DNA of 20,693 bases from assembly GCA_003552885.1 (NCBI GenBank), contig PUPA01000200.1:1-20693 (forward strand), in the 5' to 3' direction. A program made the translations under genes and the position numbers. This document shows positions 8,048 to 14,479 of the stretch, in pieces. Numbering within the stretch: position 1 is the stretch's first letter; each line of letters begins with the position of its first letter. Origin of the DNA: Natrialbaceae archaeon (GTDB lineage Archaea; Halobacteriota; Halobacteria; Halobacteriales; Natrialbaceae). The notes below the pieces were generated by a model, which saw only the letters and a program-made list of their open reading frames with translations, was not told where the DNA came from and did no database searches.

Positions 8048-8231
8048 CGCCGGAGCCCTCCCCGGGACGGTCCGGGAGCCCTCGAGCGGGGGGACCGTCC
8101 GGATGCTCCCTGGAGCAACGTTCGTCGTCTCACACGCCGTCCACTCAGGGTGGGTCGTACTTGTGCGTTATGTGCGGTCGATCGCCACCCCGGGGCGACT
8201 CGGGCCACCGGTTCGGCCCGCGGCGGGCGTC
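8048..8231 (-). promoter_or_regulatory. Structured leader region of the MDR dehydrogenase gene
   Basis: A 184-bp gap without a gene. Two perfect inverted repeats are interleaved: GGACGGTCC (8065-8073) with GGACCGTCC (8092-8100), and GGGAGC (8074-8079) with GCTCCC (8105-8110). In RNA this is the order of an H-type pseudoknot, and it ends beside the purine-rich GGGGAGGG (8056-8063) before the ATG. Each 9-mer is also a palindrome about its central base (GGAC-N-GTCC), so a pair of protein sites spaced 27 bp is the alternative. A direct repeat GGAGCCCTC occurs at 8052-8060 and 8075-8083. A weak TATA-like ACATAA on the minus strand (8168-8173) would start a leader of about 95-100 nt covering all of this. 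Confidence 0.45.
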
Positions 8232-8984
8232 TCACCGCGTCGTCGCGTGCCAGTCGGCGAGGAAGTTGAGCAGGAAGGGGACGGCGACGGCTGTCGCGAG
8301 CGGACGGGTTACGCTCTCGTCGGGAACCGGCAGGAGGGCGAGCCAGATGACGCACATCGTCGCCGCGCCGAGCGGGCGTCTGAGCCGGCTCTCGGGCAGC
8401 GCCGAGACCGACAGTCCCCGGCGTCGGCGCCACCACGTGCCGAACACGAACAGGTACCTCGCCACCCCGACGGCGAGGAAGGGGAGAGGCGCCGCCCCGT
8501 AGCTGACCGCCGCGATCGCGCCGGCGAGCACCGCAAGCGAGTCGATCTCGCGGTCGAGGCGCGCGCCGAGTTCGGTCACCGCCCCCCTCGTGCGGGCAAG
8601 CGCGCCGTCGATCGCGTCGAGCCCCGCCACGAGCGCGTACAGGACCCCGGGGGCCCAGGCCAGCGTCGCCACCGGCGGCCCGGCGACGACGAACCCCGCA
8701 AAGAGTGCGAGTGCCGTCGCACGGGCGACGGTCACCCAGGTCGCGAGGGTGAGCCGTTCGGGACCCGCCTCGCGGCTCGCCCGGCGGATCGTCCGCCGGA
8801 AGACGGCCAGCTCGAGGCCGAGGACCGCCCCCACGCCGAGGAGGAACTCCGGCGGCGGCCCCGCCGTCCAGAGTCGGTCGAGCGTGAGGAGGCCGCCGAC
8901 CGCGGCGACGGTCGCGACCGTCGCCGCGAGCGGCCACCGGCGAGCCGGATCGACGTACCCCCGTCCGACCCCCCCTCCGGTCAC
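8232..8984 (-). CDS. CDP-alcohol phosphatidyltransferase family membrane enzyme
   Basis: 250 residues from a GTG (8984-8982) that overlaps the TGA of the upstream gene (GTGA). The frame continues further upstream, but that part lies under the neighbouring gene and lacks membrane character. The defining motif D-x2-DG-x2-AR-x8-G-x3-D-x3-D is complete: D123, D126, G127, A130, R131, G140, D144 and D148 (catalytic). About six hydrophobic segments flank it, with one or two extra N-terminal helices. The family transfers a phosphoalcohol group from a CDP-activated lipid or alcohol to a second alcohol. In archaea it makes archaetidyl-serine, -glycerol or -inositol lipids. Which alcohol is used here cannot be read from sequence. 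The overlap with the ParB/SerK-like gene suggests a shared pathway. Confidence 0.9.
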   Translation of the reverse strand: MTGGGVGRGYVDPARRWPLAATVATVAAVGGLLTLDRLWTAGPPPEFLLGVGAVLGLELAVFRRTIRRASREAGPERLTLATWVTVARATALALFAGFVVAGPPVATLAWAPGVLYALVAGLDAIDGALARTRGAVTELGARLDREIDSLAVLAGAIAAVSYGAAPLPFLAVGVARYLFVFGTWWRRRRGLSVSALPESRLRRPLGAATMCVIWLALLPVPDESVTRPLATAVAVPFLLNFLADWHATTR

Positions 8985-9748
8985 GCCGGCACACCCCCGC
9001 GGAGGTCCGGGTGGTCCGGTCGTCTGCCGGCCGGCCGCTCGCAGACGGCGTCTCTCACCGCCTGCCACTCGGCGTGTCGCCGGTGGACCAGCGTCGGGAC
9101 GGCCTCGAGCCCGAGCAGCTTCGCGATCGCCAGCCGGTGTTGGCCGTACGATCGCCAGAGCACCTCCCCCTCGCGGCCGACGTCGACGTTTATCTCGTCG
9201 AACCGGGGCACCGGGGTGCCGACGTCCGTCCCCCCACGCAGCTCGGACTGGAGGCGGTAGCCGTCCGCTCGCATCGACTCGTACAGCCGGTCGATCCGGG
9301 CACACCGCTCGTCGAAGCCGGCCATCGAGGGGTGTCCCCACGCCGTGCCGAACCGCTCTAGCTGATCGGCGAAGTGGGCTCGAAGCGGCGTCTCCGCCCA
9401 CGCTCTGCCCTCGCGGAACCGCTGGTCGATCGCACGGGCCACGGGCCGCTCGTCGAACGGCTCGCGCGCTCTGTCCCAGTCGCCGTCGACGACCCGTCCC
9501 CACTGGGCGTACGGCGGGGCCGACTCGAGGACGCTGTGACGGATCCGCTCCGGCTCGGTCCAGACGAGCGCGAACGGGTCCGCGTCGGTGTACCGCCGCG
9601 GGTACAGCCGGCGTCGGAGCCGGTGGTACGTCCGGAGGGCGTCGACCGGGACGTGGCCGGTCGCCGGCCGGCCGACGCGACGCCTGAACGCGTCGACCAG
9701 ACGGCCGCGAACCCGGCGGAGTCGGCCCGGTGCGGGCTCGTCACTCAC
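8981..9748 (-). CDS. Conserved protein with GDWD segment and ParB/SerK-like C-terminal fold
   Basis: 255 residues from the GTG at 9748; a TTG at 9754 would add two residues. The start overlaps the upstream gene's stop by eight bases and the stop overlaps the next start, so the three genes are tightly coupled. No signal peptide or membrane segment. The N-terminus is Arg-rich. Middle features are the VVDGDWD segment (residues 86-92) and an Arg/Trp-rich helical part with FDERCARIDRLYESMRADGY. The C-terminus has GREGEVLWRS then YGQHRLAIAKLLGLEAVP (about 201-218), which follows the ParB/sulfiredoxin/SerK superfamily pattern of a polar loop, HRL and a helix, then VP. That superfamily includes nucleases, CTP-binding ParB and the archaeal free-serine kinase SerK. 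I recognise the general family type from surface-glycan and lipid neighbourhoods but know no assigned function. Confidence 0.75.
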   Translation of the reverse strand: MSDEPAPGRLRRVRGRLVDAFRRRVGRPATGHVPVDALRTYHRLRRRLYPRRYTDADPFALVWTEPERIRHSVLESAPPYAQWGRVVDGDWDRAREPFDERPVARAIDQRFREGRAWAETPLRAHFADQLERFGTAWGHPSMAGFDERCARIDRLYESMRADGYRLQSELRGGTDVGTPVPRFDEINVDVGREGEVLWRSYGQHRLAIAKLLGLEAVPTLVHRRHAEWQAVRDAVCERPAGRRPDHPDLRGGVPA

Positions 9749-10103
9749 GGTCAAGGAGGACGACCAGGACGACGATCAACACGAGCTGTGCGGCCTTATC
9801 CACCAGTTCGATCGTGCTCACCGGTGGGATCGGCTGGTTGAGAGCGAACCAGAGGACGATCTGTCCGCCGACGAACGGGATCCCGAGGAGGTAGACGAGC
9901 CGACGCCGGTAATCTACGAGGACGGCGGCGATCCCCGCAAGAAAGCCCGCCGTCGAGATCAGAAAGGAGATTCCGAACGCGCCGGTGAGATCCTGGACGC
10001 CGAGGACGAGGTGGACGGCCGCGGTCACCAGTGCCGCGGCGACGCCGACCCAGGCGACCGGCGACAGCGAGTCGAGCGCGAGGATCCCCGCTTTCGAACC
10101 CAT
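9741..10103 (-). CDS. Small four-helix membrane protein, function unknown
   Basis: 120 residues from the ATG at 10103. The start is chosen because a TATA-like box lies 26 bp upstream and because the residues further upstream in the open frame are Arg-rich and show no membrane pattern. Four hydrophobic segments are visible: about residues 14-35, 42-63, 66-88 and 100-117. A loop DYRRRLVY and a short C-terminal DRE follow the positive-inside trend. No catalytic or metal-binding motif. The stop overlaps the start of the ParB/SerK-like gene, so it probably leads that transcript. Haloarchaeal genomes contain many such short DUF membrane proteins; I cannot name this one. Confidence 0.75.
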   Translation of the reverse strand: MGSKAGILALDSLSPVAWVGVAAALVTAAVHLVLGVQDLTGAFGISFLISTAGFLAGIAAVLVDYRRRLVYLLGIPFVGGQIVLWFALNQPIPPVSTIELVDKAAQLVLIVVLVVLLDRE

Positions 10104-10124
10104 CGATTCTACGTTCGACCGACA

Positions 10125-10132
10125 GGTAAAAA
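10125..10132 (-). promoter_or_regulatory. TATA-like box of the 9741-10103 gene
   Basis: On the minus strand GTTTTTACC is centred 26 bp before the ATG at 10103, in an otherwise GC-rich 50-bp gap. It fits a leaderless start and would drive the overlapping gene group down to 8232. Confidence 0.6.
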
Positions 10133-10153
10133 CGCTTTGCCCAACGCACCCGC

Positions 10154-10741
10154 TCAGACCTCGTTGGCCGGGGGAACGACGCGCTCGTCGGGCGCGTCCG
10201 TCCGGCCGGTCACGAGCGTCCGGGTTCCGGCGCCGATCCCGGTGGCGGCGGCGAGCGCGAGGAGGGGGAGGCCGTACGGCGCGGTCGACACGGCGAGGGC
10301 GGCCAACAGCCCGCCGGCCACGTACGAGGCGGGGCCCTCGCGGCCGACGAGCGCCCCGCCGACCGCGGCGAGCCCGATGGCCGTCCACGCGACGGCGACG
10401 AGTCCGACGACGACGGCGAGCGGGATCGCGATCACCGTCCCGAGCACCGAGAACGTCCCTGCGGCCGTCGAGAGGAGGAATCCGGTGTACACCAGGACGG
10501 CGAGCGCGAGCGCGCCCGGCACCCCGACGACGGCCGAGATGACCGGGCTCCGTCGGGCCGCCCTCATCGTCCGGCCGCCGTGGCTCCGGGCGACGCCGAG
10601 CACGACGGCGCCGACGGCCAGCGTCGCCACGAACGCCAGCCCGGCCAGCTCGAGCGGCGAGAGCGCCGCGCCGAGTTCGAGCGTGCCCCCGAGACCCACG
10701 GAGCCGCCGGAGGTCGTGTGTCCCACTACCACGGAGCTCAC
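10154..10741 (-). CDS. Four-helix membrane protein, function unknown
   Basis: 195 residues from the GTG at 10741. An ATG at 10774 is in frame and gives 206 residues, but a TATA-like CTTTATCC (10762-10769) lies downstream of that ATG and 24-26 bp before the GTG. A promoter inside its own reading frame favours the GTG. The N-terminal 25 residues are Gly/Ser/Thr-rich. Four or five hydrophobic segments then follow: about residues 32-50, 67-86, 92-125 (probably two) and 140-165. Two short charged loops carry SHGGRTMRAARRS and GREGPA. The C-terminus is hydrophilic. The layout recalls membrane tails of haloarchaeal cytoskeletal or bactofilin-like DUF proteins, but no soluble domain is present, so I assign no function. 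It shares the strand with the following operon but has its own promoter. Confidence 0.7.
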   Translation of the reverse strand: MSSVVVGHTTSGGSVGLGGTLELGAALSPLELAGLAFVATLAVGAVVLGVARSHGGRTMRAARRSPVISAVVGVPGALALAVLVYTGFLLSTAAGTFSVLGTVIAIPLAVVVGLVAVAWTAIGLAAVGGALVGREGPASYVAGGLLAALAVSTAPYGLPLLALAAATGIGAGTRTLVTGRTDAPDERVVPPANEV

Positions 10742-10761
10742 GTCCGTTGGTACGTCCGTTC

Positions 10762-10769
10762 GGATAAAG
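10762..10769 (-). promoter_or_regulatory. TATA-like box of the 10154-10741 gene
   Basis: On the minus strand the order is CCGAAAT (BRE-like), then CTTTATCC, then GTG about 25 bp later. The BRE-like part overlaps the palindrome at 10774-10790. Confidence 0.5.
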
Positions 10770-10773
10770 AACA

Positions 10774-10790
10774 TTTCGGTGCAGCCGAAA
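10774..10790. promoter_or_regulatory. Palindrome TTTCGG-N5-CCGAAA abutting a promoter, operator candidate
   Basis: Perfect 6-bp arms (10774-10779 and 10785-10790) around TGCAG. The site ends four bases before the TATA-like box of the 10154-10741 gene and covers its BRE position, where a repressor would block transcription-factor-B binding. As RNA from gatE read-through it would also be a 6-bp hairpin. Confidence 0.5.
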
Positions 10791-10834
10791 CGAATCGCAG
10801 CGGGAGTCGCTCACGCGGGGGAGGGGTCCTCAAA

Positions 10835-10846
10835 CCGGACGTCCGG
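10835..10846. repeat. 12-bp perfect palindrome CCGGACGTCCGG just after gatE
   Basis: Lies 18 bp beyond the gatE stop (transcription leftwards). With no loop it would form a poor RNA hairpin, and there is no long T-tract right after it, so a protein-binding site or chance in GC-rich DNA is as likely as a terminator. Confidence 0.35.
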
Positions 10847-10863
10847 AGGCGTCCCGTTCCCGA

Positions 10864-12723
10864 TCACGACCGCGCCTGGATCTCCTCACGGAGCAGCCGA
10901 CTCACCAGGTCGCCGTCGGCTTTCCCCCGCAGAGCACCCATACACTCGCCCATCAGCCCCGAGAAGGCGGCCATCCCCTCGCGCTCTACCTGTTCGGCGT
11001 TCCGTTCGACGACCCCGCAGACGACCTCGTGGACCTCCGACTCCCCGACCCCCCCGAGACCGGCGTCCTCCGCGGCCGCCGCGGCCGACCGATCGGGGTC
11101 GGCGGCGAGCGCCGAGAGCAGTTCGGGGACGGCCTCCTTCGGGAGGTCGCCGGCCTCGACGAGCCCGAGGGTCTCACGGACGTGTCGGTCCTCGAGGACC
11201 TCGACGGGGACGTCGTCCCGGCGGAGCTCGGTCAGCGTCGACTCGAGGGTGCTCGCCGCCAGCGTCGGATCGACGCCGTCGGCGACGAGCGCCTCGAAAA
11301 GCGGCATCCGTCGCCCGTACGCGACCTGTTCGGCGAGGCCGGCGTCGAGACCGTACTCGCGTCCGTACCGGTCGACCTTCTCGGTCAACAGCTCCGGCTC
11401 GTCGACCTCGCTCGGATCCAGCTCGACCGGCGGGACGTCGGTCTCGGGATACATCCGGGCGGCGCCGGGGAGCGGCCGGAGGTATCGCGTCGTCCCGTCC
11501 TCGTTCGCGTCCCGGGTCTCCTCGGGGACGCCCTCGATGGCGCGTTCGGCCCGGTCGGCGACGGCCTCGACGGCCGGGCGGGCGACGTCGGTTGCCGCGG
11601 CGACGATGGCGACGGCGTCGTCGGGGCCCGCGCCGGTCGCCTCGTACAGCTCCTCGACCTCCCCCGCGGTGACGCCGTACGCCGGCAGCTCGTCGGTGTG
11701 GAAGATCCCGCCGGCGTCGTGGCGTTTCGCGTGGTCGGAGAGCTCGGTGCCGAGCCGGCGGTCGGGGGCGATCTCCCGACCGACCAGCCCGTCGAAGCCG
11801 TAGAGGGCGACGGCGACGACCGAACCGCCGTCGAGGGCCCCCCGGATCACGCCGCTTTCGGTGTCCGCGAAGACGTCGGTGACCTCGACCGGCTCGCCGA
11901 CGGCGGCCCCCCGCCGCTCGAGCTCCGCGGCGAGCTCGACCAGCGCGAGCTGGCGGTCGGCCTCGGTGCGGACGATGTCGTCGATCCCCTCCAGGCTCTG
12001 GACGCCTTTGATCTCGACGCGGGCCCCGTCGGCGATCGAGACGTTGACGTCCTGGCGGATCGTCCCCAGCCCGCGTTTTACCTTGCCCGTCGATCGCAAC
12101 AGCATGCCGATCCGTTCTGCGGCCTCCCGGGCCTGCTCGGGCGTGGAGATGTCGGGTTCGGTGCCGATCTCGACCAAGGGGATACCGAGCCGGTCGAGGC
12201 TGTAGACGACGCCGTCGTCGGTCCCCTCGACCCGGGCTGCGCTCTCCTCTTCGAGCAGCAGGTCTTCGATTCCCACCGTCCCCTCGCTCGTCTCGACGGC
12301 CCCGCCGGTGGCGAGCAGCGTCGACCGCTGGAAGCCGGAGGTGTTCGAGCCGTCGACGACGATCTTGCGCATCACCTCGGCCCGGTCCACCGGCGTCATC
12401 CCGAGCAAGGCGGCGACCTCCAGGCTCGTCTCGAGGGCCTCCGGATCGAGCTCGGAGGGGGGCTCGTCGTCCTCCTCGACGAGGCAGGTGGTGTCGTAGG
12501 CGAGGTAGGTGAACTCCCGGTCGACGCGACTCTCCTCTAGGGCCGCGTCGTCGATCTCCCCCAGCTCGCTTCTGGTCGGGTGGAGATACCGGGTGAACCG
12601 CCGGCTCGCCTCCGCGGGGTCGCGACGCTCGGTCGGACACGCACAGAACAGCTTCGTCGCCGTATCGAGTTGCTGGTGGATCTCCAGGCCGGCGACGAGC
12701 CCGAGTTCCTCGTAGTCGGTCAT
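10864..12723 (-). CDS. gatE: Glutamyl-tRNA(Gln) amidotransferase subunit E
   Basis: 619 residues from the ATG at 12723, full length for archaeal GatE. With GatD it converts Glu-tRNA(Gln) to Gln-tRNA(Gln) in the cytoplasm; GatE binds the misacylated tRNA and activates it. The N-terminus LGLVAGLEIHQQLDTATKLF is the GatB/GatE signature. Next come zinc-site-type CACP, GSNTSGFQRSTLLATGG and GTIRQDVNVSI of the catalytic cradle. The archaeal GatE-specific AspRS-like GAD insert is at about 270-420 (VFADTESGVIRGALDGG, AKRHDAGGIFHTDELPAYG). The C-terminal YqeY-type tRNA-binding tail runs from about 470 to the end, containing SGLMGECMGALRGKADG. The gatD partner is not in this window. A TATA-like run precedes the ATG by 29 bp. 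Confidence 0.97.
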   Translation of the reverse strand: MTDYEELGLVAGLEIHQQLDTATKLFCACPTERRDPAEASRRFTRYLHPTRSELGEIDDAALEESRVDREFTYLAYDTTCLVEEDDEPPSELDPEALETSLEVAALLGMTPVDRAEVMRKIVVDGSNTSGFQRSTLLATGGAVETSEGTVGIEDLLLEEESAARVEGTDDGVVYSLDRLGIPLVEIGTEPDISTPEQAREAAERIGMLLRSTGKVKRGLGTIRQDVNVSIADGARVEIKGVQSLEGIDDIVRTEADRQLALVELAAELERRGAAVGEPVEVTDVFADTESGVIRGALDGGSVVAVALYGFDGLVGREIAPDRRLGTELSDHAKRHDAGGIFHTDELPAYGVTAGEVEELYEATGAGPDDAVAIVAAATDVARPAVEAVADRAERAIEGVPEETRDANEDGTTRYLRPLPGAARMYPETDVPPVELDPSEVDEPELLTEKVDRYGREYGLDAGLAEQVAYGRRMPLFEALVADGVDPTLAASTLESTLTELRRDDVPVEVLEDRHVRETLGLVEAGDLPKEAVPELLSALAADPDRSAAAAAEDAGLGGVGESEVHEVVCGVVERNAEQVEREGMAAFSGLMGECMGALRGKADGDLVSRLLREEIQARS

Positions 12724-12748
12724 CGCCGCGGACTCCGAGCGCGAGGGG

Positions 12749-12755
12749 TAAAAAA
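12749..12755 (-). promoter_or_regulatory. TATA-like box of gatE
   Basis: The minus strand reads GGTTTTTTACCCC, centred 29 bp before the gatE ATG, consistent with a leaderless mRNA. No other AT-rich stretch is present in the 67-bp gap. Confidence 0.6.
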
Positions 12756-12790
12756 CCGTCCAGTCGCGTTCTGTGGGATCGATCCGACCC

Positions 12791-13024
12791 CTAGTGGGTC
12801 GCCGCCCGTACCTCCCGGACGTCGATGAGGTCTTCGTTCAGTCCCTCCCCCTCACAGTCGGCGTTCGGGCACGCGTAGTGCCAGCCGTCCCGTGTCGCCT
12901 CCCGTTCGCGAAAGCGGTCGCCACAGACCTTACAGAGGAGCTGGCCGTCCTCACAGCCGTCCAGGTGGAGTTCGAGGGCGAGCTCGGTTCGGAACGACTG
13001 ATTGCAGTTGCGACAGGTGTGCAT
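12791..13024 (-). CDS. Small two-site zinc-finger protein
   Basis: 77 residues from the ATG at 13024. An in-frame upstream ATG at 13099 would give 102 residues, but a TATA-like GTTTTTAACC lies 26 bp before 13024 and would fall inside that longer frame, so the shorter start is preferred. The first zinc site is C4-x2-C7, H20, C24 (C2HC finger, THCRNC-like start with NQSFRTELALELHLDGC). The second is C31-x2-C34 and C52-x4-C57 (LLCKVCGDRF and ACPNADC). Such small zinc-finger proteins are numerous in haloarchaea and most lack a defined role; nucleic-acid binding or protein adapter function is plausible. It lies upstream of gatE on the same strand. The zinc sites are clear; the function is unknown. 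Confidence 0.85.
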   Translation of the reverse strand: MHTCRNCNQSFRTELALELHLDGCEDGQLLCKVCGDRFREREATRDGWHYACPNADCEGEGLNEDLIDVREVRAATH

Positions 13025-13046
13025 GTCCGATCCTTCCACGACCTGG

Positions 13047-13053
13047 TTAAAAA
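13047..13053 (-). promoter_or_regulatory. TATA-like box of the small zinc-finger gene
   Basis: The minus strand reads GGTTTTTAACC, centred 26 bp before the ATG at 13024. Its position is the main reason to reject the longer start at 13099. Confidence 0.6.
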
Positions 13054-13183
13054 CCTCTTGGGTTCTTTTATTCCAGACGGATCGTCGGCGATTCGCCACG
13101 AGTGGCCTCGAACGGACGGTTTTCGGTCTAGGCGAGGACCGGTCGTCCCCGGTGATCGCCCCGGCGCCCGCTCGGTCGATCTA

Positions 13184-13207
13184 TCAGCAAAATGTGTTAT
13201 CTGCTGA
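13184..13207. repeat. Inverted repeat TCAGCA-N12-TGCTGA downstream of the CopD-like gene
   Basis: Perfect 6-bp arms at 13184-13189 and 13202-13207 in an AT-rich island, 43 bp past the stop of the CopD-like gene and 160 bp before the zinc-finger start. On the minus strand the spacer contains TTTT before the second arm. It may be a weak transcript end signal or an operator; the rest of the 225-bp gap (13025-13249) holds only the zinc-finger promoter. Confidence 0.35.
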
Positions 13208-13249
13208 CACGGGCCGTTCGCCGGACGTCCCCACGGCGAGTGCCCGAAC

Positions 13250-13738
13250 TCAGAGGTACCGAACCGCCGTCCCCGTCGTGATCAGCCCGCCGACGACGAA
13301 CAGCGCGACGCCGACGACCGCCGCGGCCCGGAACAGCGGCAACGTCTCCCGGGCCGGCTCGCGCAGTTTCTTCCCGGAGAGGCCGGCCTCGAAGCGCTTT
13401 GCGCCGACCTCGATCAGCCCGGCGAGCGCGAGCCAGAGGACGAGCATCACGAGCACGAGCCGTCCGTTCGTCGACGCGAACAGGTCCTGTCCACCGCCGC
13501 CGACGGTGTACCGGTTGCCGGCGAGGTGGCCGCCGGTGGCGAGCAGGACGAGCGAGCTCACCCGCGAGATGGTCTTCAGCTTCCCCGAAGCGACCTCGAG
13601 CGGTTTCGTCGAGGTGAACGCCCCGTCTCTGGCCAGCGGCAGGAGGACGAACGCGACGTAGAACACGCTGCCGGCCCACACCGCGGCGAAGACGAGGTGG
13701 ACGAGGTGAAAGACGTCCGAGACGACGGTGACGACCAT
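13250..13738 (-). CDS. CopD-like four-helix membrane protein
   Basis: 162 residues from the ATG at 13738; the frame is open further upstream but that part has no membrane or family features and crosses the repeat block. The N-terminus VVSDVFHLVHLVFAAVWAGSVFYV is the typical first helix of CopD/DUF2269-type proteins, with two His in the first helix. Four hydrophobic segments are seen: about residues 6-30, 60-72 (short) with the loop GNRYTVGGGG, 83-103 and 130-155. Relatives include copper-resistance CopD and cytochrome-like membrane proteins; substrate or cofactor is not determined. A copper link with the SCO-type gene at the other end of the window would be speculative. A weak TATA-like TGATAC sits about 25 bp upstream. 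Confidence 0.8.
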   Translation of the reverse strand: MVVTVVSDVFHLVHLVFAAVWAGSVFYVAFVLLPLARDGAFTSTKPLEVASGKLKTISRVSSLVLLATGGHLAGNRYTVGGGGQDLFASTNGRLVLVMLVLWLALAGLIEVGAKRFEAGLSGKKLREPARETLPLFRAAAVVGVALFVVGGLITTGTAVRYL

Positions 13739-13806
13739 GGGACGCCCTTGGAGACGGGCCGTATCAGCGTTCCGACTCGCCGTCGGACGGCGTGTGTCCG
13801 TTGTGG

Positions 13807-13902
13807 ACCGCCCCGTCGCTCGGCCCTCACAGACCGTCCTCTCACCCGATTTGTCCCACACCGTCCTCTCACCCGATCCTCCCGGACCGCCCCCTCACTC
13901 GA
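13807..13902. repeat. Degenerate short tandem repeat, period 25-27 bp, four units
   Basis: ACCGTCCTCTCACCCGAT occurs exactly at 13833-13850 and 13860-13877. Weaker copies begin at 13807 (ACCGCCCCGTCGCTCGGC) and 13885 (ACCGCCCCCTCACTCGAC). Start spacings are 26, 27 and 25 bp. The block fills most of the 156-bp gap between the CopD-like start and the end of the YdjM-like gene, whose stop codon lies in the last unit. It could be a regulatory array or plain slippage. Confidence 0.6.
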
Positions 13903-14449
13903 CCCAGTCTGGCACCCAGTCGACGAGCCGCCGTCGAACGAGCGCGTAGCCGAGGGAGACGGCGACGCCGACGGCGACGACCGCCGCGATCGGGCCATCG
14001 AAGAGCACGAACCCCGGGACCGCCAGGACGACGGCCAGGGTGGCGTCCCCGGGGGAGCCGTCGTAGCCGATCCAGCGCCGGGGCCGGAGCCACCGCCCGT
14101 GCCGGTGGTCGTACACCGCCCGGTCCGAGGGGTCGGTCCACGGATCCAGTTCGGGGCTCCCGCCGAGGACGTCGCTGGCGGCGTGGAGCCAGGCGGCGAC
14201 CGCGAACGCGGCGAGCCCGGCGGTCAGCGGGCCCGGAGCGACGACGGCGACGGCGACCGCGAGGGCCGCGGGGACGACGCCGTACACCGGGAAGTGGAGG
14301 GTCCGGCGGTGGACGAACGCGACGTCGAGGTCGGGGGCGATCCCCCCACAGAGTGCGCCCACGGCGAGGGGGACGGCGAGCTCCGGAACCGCGTAGGCGA
14401 CGGGCGCGACGACGGCCAGACCGGCGAACGCGTGGGTCGTCGCCATCAT
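13895..14449 (-). CDS. YdjM/DUF457-type membrane-bound metal-dependent hydrolase
   Basis: 184 residues from the ATG at 14449; a second ATG follows directly at 14446 and either may be used. A TTG further up (14476) is disfavoured because the family begins at the M-x-THAFAGL motif. Features: THAFAGL at the start, GGIAPDLD, HRRTLHFP and WLHAASDVLGG, the His/Asp pattern of this integral-membrane family. There are about four to five hydrophobic segments. The family is named for predicted metal-dependent hydrolase activity; some members are linked to phospholipid or LexA-regulated functions, but the substrate is unknown. The gene begins 31 bp after the dUTPase stop on the same strand and has no promoter of its own that I can see, so it is probably cotranscribed. 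Its last codons overlap a repeat block. Confidence 0.85.
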   Translation of the reverse strand: MMATTHAFAGLAVVAPVAYAVPELAVPLAVGALCGGIAPDLDVAFVHRRTLHFPVYGVVPAALAVAVAVVAPGPLTAGLAAFAVAAWLHAASDVLGGSPELDPWTDPSDRAVYDHRHGRWLRPRRWIGYDGSPGDATLAVVLAVPGFVLFDGPIAAVVAVGVAVSLGYALVRRRLVDWVPDWVE

Positions 14450-14479
14450 GCTCCGGCGTACGCCGCCGACGGTCAAAGC

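Noticed and set aside
10104..10814. N-terminal extension of the small membrane protein (9741-10103) through the next gene
   Set aside because: The extension is Arg-rich, covers a real membrane-protein gene in another frame, and a TATA-like box sits 26 bp before the ATG at 10103.
13807..13902. CRISPR array
   Set aside because: Only two exact 18-bp copies with 9-bp spacing material and no cas genes; it does not have repeat-spacer structure.
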